The notes below the pieces were generated by a model, which did not search any database, was not told the DNA's origin, and saw only the letters and a program-made list of their open reading frames with translations. DNA of 64,000 nucleotides from Aphanothece sacrum FPU1 (GTDB lineage: Bacteria > Cyanobacteriota > Cyanobacteriia > Cyanobacteriales > Microcystaceae), in assembly GCF_003864295.1 (NCBI RefSeq), contig NZ_BDQK01000003.1, positions 124,001 to 188,000 of the forward strand. The letters are read 5' to 3'. Made by a program: the position numbers and the translations under genes. Positions 59,197 through 64,000 of this stretch are shown here, one piece after another (the first letter of the stretch is position 1; every line of letters begins with the position of its first letter).

Positions 59197-59559
59197 ATTT
59201 CAACTTTACCGTACTTGTGGTGATAATAAAATTTTATTATTCATAGGATGAGTTAGGTGCGGGCAATAATTCATGGATTTTATACCAGAATTCATTGCCC
59301 CCAACCTGACTCATCTTCCCTATATTGTATCGAAAAAAGAGGTTTCAAGCCTTCTCTTTCAAGAGGATAGAAATAATATGAAATGGAAAAAAGAGGCTCT
59401 CCCGTACCTGTGGTGATAAGTAAAGCTTATAATTCGTAGGGTGGGTTAGACGCGGCTATAATTTTGATGAAAAACCCATAACTTTTAAGGCGCGTCGTAA
59501 CCCACCATATTAAGTATTGTAGCTGATTATACATTTTATACCAAGATGTCGGGAGAGCC
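59197..59559. other. Repeat-rich gap between the PEP-CTERM and UDG-like genes
   Basis: Contains an imperfect 67-bp hairpin (59248-59314: GATGAGTTAGGTGCGGGCAA against TTGCCCCCAACCTGACTCAT), two copies of CCGTAC(T/C)TGTGGTGATAA (59208 and 59402), and a GTGGGTTA-type repeat (59436-59506). No ORF. Confidence 0.55.
59436..59506. repeat. GTGGGTTA-TAACCCAC dispersed repeat
   Basis: GTAGGGTGGGTTAGACGC at the left and GCGTCGTAACCCACC at the right, with ATTTTGATGAAAAA in the middle. Closest to the copy after ligA (8825-8895). Confidence 0.65.
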
Positions 59560-60231
59560 ATGACTGATATCGAAACCCTGATAGACCAAATTTCTCAAGA
59601 AGCACAACGAGAACCCTTTCCCATTGATGTTCCTGTGTATGAAGCAGCACACAAAAACCCTAATGATGCTATCCTTTATGCAGGAAACCTCAAAAGTCAG
59701 ATTTGTTTTTTTGGACGGGATCTCGGACGAGATGAAGTTCATGAGGGTCAACCTTTGATTGGGGCAGCCGGAACTTTGGTACGTAAAGGCTTTTATCGGT
59801 CTATTAATAAACAAGAGGCCCCCAATAAAGAAGCATTACAAACCATTTGCGATCGCGCGCTTTTGACCAATACTGTCCCCTATAAACCTCCTGGGAATAA
59901 AGCCTATTCTAAAGAAGTTAAAGAGAGGTTTCGCCCATTTATCGAACAATTACTTATTATTCATTGGAAAGGGACTGAAATTATTACCCTGGGAACCGAG
60001 GCCTTTAAATGGTTTACTCCCTATTGCTCTAAAATAGAGATTAATAGCTTTTGGGAACAAAGCGATCGCTATAGTAGTAAATTACCCCTAATTTTAAAAG
60101 CAACCGATAGTTTAGGGGAGAAATATGAGCGTAAAATCAATTTACTTCCTTTACCTCATCCTTCGCCTCTGAATACACAGTATTATGCTAAATTTCCCCA
60201 GATGTTACAAAAAAGATTAATTGAGTTTTGA
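59560..60231 (+). CDS. Uracil-DNA glycosylase superfamily protein
   Basis: 223 residues. Motif A is FGRDLGRDEVHEGQPLIGAA (about 51-70), resembling the GxxPGxxExxxGxPFVGxAG loop of family 4/5 glycosylases, and the C-terminal LLPLPHPSPLN carries the HPSP loop. The N-terminal and internal Cys of the 4Fe-4S family 4 enzymes are absent. The replacement of the PG by LG and the presence of RD instead leave true uracil excision uncertain. ATG at 59560. Confidence 0.78.
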   Translation: MTDIETLIDQISQEAQREPFPIDVPVYEAAHKNPNDAILYAGNLKSQICFFGRDLGRDEVHEGQPLIGAAGTLVRKGFYRSINKQEAPNKEALQTICDRALLTNTVPYKPPGNKAYSKEVKERFRPFIEQLLIIHWKGTEIITLGTEAFKWFTPYCSKIEINSFWEQSDRYSSKLPLILKATDSLGEKYERKINLLPLPHPSPLNTQYYAKFPQMLQKRLIEF

Positions 60232-60366
60232 GGGAACATTTGAAGAGACAATAGGTTCATTATAGTGAGGATCTTCCTTGTCAATATCAGCAAGATTTGA
60301 TTATACTTAATTTATTGATTTAAGTAAGTATTTTGAAGCAAAAAAAACAGTTACAATAAATTTGAT

Positions 60367-60439
60367 GGGTGTGTAGCTCAATGGATAGAGCAACGACCTT
60401 CTAAGTCGTCGGTTACAGGTTCGAGTCCTGTCATACCCG
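60367..60439 (+). tRNA. tRNA-Arg (anticodon UCU)
   Basis: 73 bases folding as a cloverleaf: acceptor GGGTGTG with CATACCC and discriminator G, D-arm AGCTCAATGGATAGAGC, anticodon stem ACGAC/GTCGT with loop CTTCTAA (anticodon TCT), T-arm ACAGGTTCGAGTCCTGT. CCA is not encoded. It decodes AGA/AGG. Confidence 0.97.
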
Positions 60440-60715
60440 TGTTTTCCTCCCTTTGTCGGTTATTCACTCTCAACCCTGTAACCAACTCTTAGAGTTACGT
60501 TGTTTACTCAAAATTTACTCAACTACAACGAATAACACAAAATAGTAATTATGTCAAATAGATTAAAATACTTCCGTATTTGTTAAGTATTTTAAAAACT
60601 TATTTGTGGTTTTTAAAGACCAATGATACTGACAAGGGATAATTGAGTTCTTGAAATATCTCATAATATAGCAAAGAAAGCTTAGTTACACTGATTAAGG
60701 TTAACTTAGTAATTT

Positions 60716-60958
60716 ATGGAAGATTACCAGTCAGCTTTTTTACAACGTCATCAAGATCAAGAAATTCTTTGTGATTCTCAGAGAAAAATAGCCGCTATGC
60801 ACCTTGGAGGTGTAGCGATTGAGTGTTTACTTAAATCAATTATTATCACTTATCATGATATAGAAGAATGGAAAACAACATCGAATAATCCTGGCCATAC
60901 TATCACCAATCCAGGACATGATTTACAGAAAGCTTTAAAGCATCAGTTAATGTGTTAA
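60716..60958 (+). CDS. Short HEPN-like protein, probably truncated
   Basis: 80 residues. RKIAAMHLGGVAIECLLKSI is like the second helix region of HEPN proteins (HLAGxAxECxLKxLI), and ITNPGHDLQKALK follows. HEPN domains usually run to 110-140 residues and need a downstream Rx4-6H motif, not present here, so this is likely a remnant. It is 277 bp after tRNA-Arg, in a gap with no other gene. The ATG at 60716 lacks a strong SD. Confidence 0.4.
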   Translation: MEDYQSAFLQRHQDQEILCDSQRKIAAMHLGGVAIECLLKSIIITYHDIEEWKTTSNNPGHTITNPGHDLQKALKHQLMC

Positions 60959-61039
60959 ATAGAGTATAAAAAAATATTTGTAAGACTCAAAATTATCCGC
61001 TAAAATTAAAAAATATTCCCTGTGCGATCCTCAACAACC

Positions 61040-62953
61040 ATGACCATAACGGCCTCCGTAGACTTCCAAGACGCTTTTGATATCATAGTGGTAGGTGCGG
61101 GTCATTCTGGATGTGAAGCAGCCTTAGCAGCGTCCCGTTTAGGGTGTCGTACCCTCATGTTAACCCTAAATCTCGATCGCATTGCTTGGCAACCCTGTAA
61201 CCCCGCAGTGGGAGGCCCTGCAAAATCCCAATTAACCCACGAAGTAGACGCATTAGGGGGAGAAATTGGCAAAATGGCGGATCGCACCTATCTACAAAAA
61301 CGGGTTCTCAACGCTTCACGGGGGCCCGCAGTTTGGGCCTTACGGGCCCAGACCGATAAACGAGAATATTCGGCAGTTATGAAGGAAATTGTTGAAAATC
61401 AAGAGAATTTGAGCATCCGAGAAGGAATGGTCACAGATTTAGTTTTGGGCAGTAATGATGAGATAGTCGGAGTGCAAACCTATTTTGGCAGTTGTTTCGC
61501 CACCAAAGCCGTTATTTTGACCACTGGAACCTTTTTAGGGGGACGCATTTGGATCGGTAATAAATCGATGGAAGCAGGACGGGCCGGGGAATTTGCCGCA
61601 GTTGGTTTAACTGATACTCTCAACCAATTAGGGTTTGAAACCGGACGACTCAAAACCGGAACTCCTGCACGGGTTGACAAGCGATCAGTTGACTATACCC
61701 AGATGGAAACCCAACCACCAGACGAAGAAGTACGCTGGTTTAGTTTTGATCCTGATGTTTGGGTACAACGGGAACAAATGAATTGTTATTTAACTCGAAC
61801 CACGGCCGAAACACATCAATTAATTAAAGATAATTTGCATCTATCCCCAATTTATGGGGGGTTTATTGACTCAAAAGGGCCTCGTTATTGTCCTTCTATT
61901 GAGGATAAAATTGTTCGTTTTGCGGATAAAGAAAGCCATCAAATTTTTATTGAACCGGAAGGCCGGGACATTCCAGAATTGTATATACAAGGGTTTTCGA
62001 CGGGTTTACCAGAAAACATTCAATTAGCAATGTTGAGAACCCTTCCTGGACTAGAAAAGTGTGTTATGTTGCGTCCTGCTTATGCGGTGGAATATGATTT
62101 TTTACCCGCGACTCAATGTTATCCTACTCTGATGACTAAAAAAATTGAGGGGTTATTTTGTGCGGGTCAAGTCAATGGAACAACGGGATATGAAGAAGCA
62201 GCGGCCCAAGGAATTGTGGCTGGAATTAATGCGGTTAAATTTGTTAAAAATGAGGAGATGATTGTCTTTCCTAGAGAGGATAGTTATCTGGGAACTTTAA
62301 TTGATGATTTGTGTACGAAAGATTTACGAGAACCTTATCGGATGTTAACTTCTCGTTCTGAATATCGGTTAATTTTGCGTTCTGATAATGCTGATCACAG
62401 AATGACTCCTTTAGGTCGAAAAATTGGCTTAATTGATGATCGTCGTTGGCAATTATTTGAACAAAAACAAGCTAATATTATTGCTGAAAAGGAACGTCTT
62501 TATGAAACCAGAATTAAAGAACGGGATGAGATAGGAATTGTTATTGTTAATGATACTGAACAAAAGATTAAAGGGTCAGTTACTTTAGCTGAATTATTAC
62601 GTCGTCCTCACTTTCATTATGTAGATTTAGAAAGATATGGATTGGGTAATTCTCAGTTAACCATAGTGGAAAAAGAAGGGGCAGAAATTGATATTAAATA
62701 TTCGGGTTATTTGAAACGCCAACAAATTCAAATTGACCAAATTACTCGTCATAGTAATCGTAATTTACCTCCAGATATTAACTATATGATGATAGAAACT
62801 TTGTCAATGGAAGCAAGGGAAAAATTAACAAAGATTCGTCCTTTAACTTTGGGACAAGCATCTCGTATTGGAGGAGTAAACCCGGCTGATATTAATGCTT
62901 TATTGGTTTATTTAGAATTGCGATCGCGTTATCAATCTGGGGTTAAAAGTTAG
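61040..62953 (+). CDS. mnmG: tRNA uridine-5-carboxymethylaminomethyl synthesis enzyme MnmG (GidA)
   Basis: With MnmE it modifies the wobble uridine of tRNAs. 637 residues from ATG 61040 ([20 protein letters not shown]); a GTG at 61022 would add six. FAD-binding GAGHSG (19-24), [20 protein letters not shown], the [11 protein letters not shown] segment, [20 protein letters not shown] and the C-terminal helical domain ([18 protein letters not shown]) are all present at normal length. The end contains a HIP1 octamer. MnmE is not adjacent. Confidence 0.98.
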   Translation: MTITASVDFQDAFDIIVVGAGHSGCEAALAASRLGCRTLMLTLNLDRIAWQPCNPAVGGPAKSQLTHEVDALGGEIGKMADRTYLQKRVLNASRGPAVWALRAQTDKREYSAVMKEIVENQENLSIREGMVTDLVLGSNDEIVGVQTYFGSCFATKAVILTTGTFLGGRIWIGNKSMEAGRAGEFAAVGLTDTLNQLGFETGRLKTGTPARVDKRSVDYTQMETQPPDEEVRWFSFDPDVWVQREQMNCYLTRTTAETHQLIKDNLHLSPIYGGFIDSKGPRYCPSIEDKIVRFADKESHQIFIEPEGRDIPELYIQGFSTGLPENIQLAMLRTLPGLEKCVMLRPAYAVEYDFLPATQCYPTLMTKKIEGLFCAGQVNGTTGYEEAAAQGIVAGINAVKFVKNEEMIVFPREDSYLGTLIDDLCTKDLREPYRMLTSRSEYRLILRSDNADHRMTPLGRKIGLIDDRRWQLFEQKQANIIAEKERLYETRIKERDEIGIVIVNDTEQKIKGSVTLAELLRRPHFHYVDLERYGLGNSQLTIVEKEGAEIDIKYSGYLKRQQIQIDQITRHSNRNLPPDINYMMIETLSMEAREKLTKIRPLTLGQASRIGGVNPADINALLVYLELRSRYQSGVKS

Positions 62954-62967
62954 TAGAAGTATAAGGA

Positions 62968-62999
62968 TTATGAATTATGAATTATGAATTATGAATTAC
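62968..62999. repeat. Short heptanucleotide array (ATTATGA), about four copies
   Basis: Complement of the AATTCAT unit; 15 bases after the mnmG stop. Confidence 0.8.
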
Positions 63000-63037
63000 G
63001 AAAGCTGTGCAATTAATTTTGCTTCGGTACTTAAATA

Positions 63038-63065
63038 GTAGGGGTCAACGGCCGTTGACCCCTAC
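63038..63065. repeat. 28-bp perfect palindrome (copy 4)
   Basis: GTAGGGGTCAACGG and its complement between the convergent mnmG and GH3 genes. Same sequence as at 42873 and 49253. Confidence 0.88.
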
Positions 63066-63091
63066 AAATAACATCTGTGAATAAGTCCTGA

Positions 63092-64000
63092 TCACATAAA
63101 TTCATTAAGTGTATCTTTGACTTGTTCAGTCGGTTGAGATAAATCAAATAACGTCTCACAAGCGATTTTTTGACTGTCTGCCATTTGTCCATAAGAAAAA
63201 ATCCAAGGTAATTTAGTTTTAAAAACCTTAGTTTTTTCTAAAAACCAATCTTTCACATAGGGACTGCCATAAATAATTAATCCTTGTACTTTCTCTTTCT
63301 TTATTAACTTTTTATATACTTTTTGTGCTTCATCTGTTAACCCTGCATTCCCCCGAAAAGGGTTTCCTCGAATAAAAATCTGTAGTAAGGTTACACGGTC
63401 ATCTTTGAGAAACAATTCAAGATTATTTTGCTCGATTAATTGTAAATCATAACCTAATTTTTCAGGAATCATTACAGCAGGTTTTTGTCCCTCCAAAAAC
63501 TTACAACTGAGTAAATTATCTACCACAATTAAGTTGCGTTTTTCTTTCTTTTTAACAAAACTTAATGGTAATTTTCCTCCTATTTGAATTGAATCTTTGA
63601 GAATATTCTTAACTGTTTGGGTTGCCCTAATTTGAGATAATTGTTCCAGAGATAATAAGGGATTATATCCATTACCAGATAAATAATTAGAAAGTTTTTG
63701 TTTAGCTTGCCAAATTCGATTTAAAGAATCTTCAATTCTTTGAGGTGTAATACGTCCTGATTCTACAGCTTGATAAATCGCTTCAATGGTTTTTTCAGGG
63801 TCTTTTGGCATCAATAAAATATCAGCACCTGCTTCTATGGCAATGACTGCGACTTCTTCAGGTGAGGCATAATTAGCAATTCCTCCCATAATTAAAGCAT
63901 CAGTGACAATCAACTTATCAAAGCCTAATTCTTGACGTAATTTATCGGTTAAAATAGGTTTAGATAAAGTAGCAGGTCGTTCCTTATCCCAAGCTTCAAT
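63092..64000 (-). CDS. Glycoside hydrolase family 3 protein, 5' part beyond the window
   Basis: The minus-strand frame stays open to base 64000 (reading IEAWDKERPATLSKPILTDK at the edge), so this is the C-terminal 302 residues. LRQELGFDKLIVTDALIMGG holds the GH3 nucleophile Asp (TDAL.M). EVAVIAIEAGADILLMPKDP and the following helical and C-terminal domain resemble NagZ-type beta-N-acetylglucosaminidases with an extra C-terminal domain. It may recycle peptidoglycan or act on exported glycans. Stop at 63092. Confidence 0.85.
   Translation of the reverse strand: MEAWDKERPATLSKPILTDKLRQELGFDKLIVTDALIMGGIANYASPEEVAVIAIEAGADILLMPKDPEKTIEAIYQAVESGRITPQRIEDSLNRIWQAKQKLSNYLSGNGYNPLLSLEQLSQIRATQTVKNILKDSIQIGGKLPLSFVKKKEKRNLIVVDNLLSCKFLEGQKPAVMIPEKLGYDLQLIEQNNLELFLKDDRVTLLQIFIRGNPFRGNAGLTDEAQKVYKKLIKKEKVQGLIIYGSPYVKDWFLEKTKVFKTKLPWIFSYGQMADSQKIACETLFDLSQPTEQVKDTLNEFM

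Noticed and set aside
60367-60958. tRNA-Arg as an integration site with the truncated HEPN-like gene as island remnant
   Set aside because: I found no repeat of the tRNA 3' end downstream and no integrase, so there is no attachment-site evidence.
61022-61039. GTG start adding six residues to MnmG
   Set aside because: ATG at 61040 gives the usual MnmG length and N-terminus.

Overview
The window is chromosomal DNA from a unicellular cyanobacterium of the Crocosphaera/Cyanothece/Gloeothece kind; the genus cannot be fixed from this sequence alone. Evidence for a cyanobacterium: an 899-residue ApcE phycobilisome core-membrane linker, a BciB-type divinyl reductase, the pipX-pipY-sepF-proC gene order, an SphS/SphR/PhoU phosphate module, an SLH-OprB porin, a CYP110-like P450, DUF29 and Uma2 genes, and many HIP1 octamers (GCGATCGC). 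The DNA is AT-rich, with long intergenic stretches full of small palindromic repeats.

Layout. 0-6.3 kb: end of an exported protein, an outer-membrane porin, and sphR-sphS-(small ORF)-phoU on the minus strand. 6.3-15.3 kb: a 119-bp MITE beside an IS630 transposase fragment, ligA, an unknown gene, and a giant Ser/Thr kinase-ATPase-GAF-histidine kinase. 15.3-21.8 kb: a HerA-type ATPase, a P450, an intact IS4-family element lying inside an older repeat, a 742-bp repeat-filled gap, and an HTH/acidic protein. 21.8-30.8 kb: a Yfr2-like RNA candidate, carA, a VapBC-like pair, DUF29, a restriction-modification pair, gltX, a GIY-YIG protein and two decayed toxin-antitoxin loci. 30.8-39.9 kb: a lipase-like hydrolase, a Phd/RelE pair, a DUF697 GTPase, a GAF protein, an FHA-PAS-GGDEF-EAL protein and sfsA. 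40.3-47 kb: proC, sepF, pipY and pipX, a damaged xisH with intact xisI, and apcE. 47-52.5 kb: a PEP-CTERM protein, a DUF4258/YgiT-type pair, a coiled-coil membrane protein, three tandem near-identical Uma2 genes and DUF2996. 52.6-64 kb: bciB, a SpoIID-like protein, a DUF39 homocysteine-synthesis protein, an AI-2E family transporter, a second PEP-CTERM protein, a UDG-like protein, tRNA-Arg(UCU), mnmG, and the 3' part of a GH3 glycosidase.

Functional themes. Core metabolism and information genes (ligA, carA, gltX, mnmG, proC, bciB, apcE) alternate with two-component and cyclic-di-GMP signalling genes and with small toxin-antitoxin or nuclease modules, several of them broken. SphR/SphS/PhoU form a phosphate-sensing unit. 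PipX/PipY belong to the PII-NtcA nitrogen network.

The most distinctive content is non-coding. (1) A family of ~189-bp multi-hairpin elements shares terminal inverted repeats (GGTTCTAC...GTAGAACC). One copy is bounded by a perfect 39-bp direct duplication covering the ends of two convergent genes, and another interrupts a toxin gene. (2) A 119-bp TA-flanked MITE occurs in two nearly identical copies, one of them inside a multi-hairpin element. (3) A 28-bp perfect palindrome recurs, including inside the pipX-pipY intergenic region. (4) TAAGCT-ended MITE-like repeats carry short tandem repeats. (5) Heptanucleotide tandem repeats abut gene ends. Ribosome-binding regions of the porin and the SpoIID-like gene carry GTGTGAGGA(G), complementary to the core motif of the cyanobacterial sRNA Yfr1.
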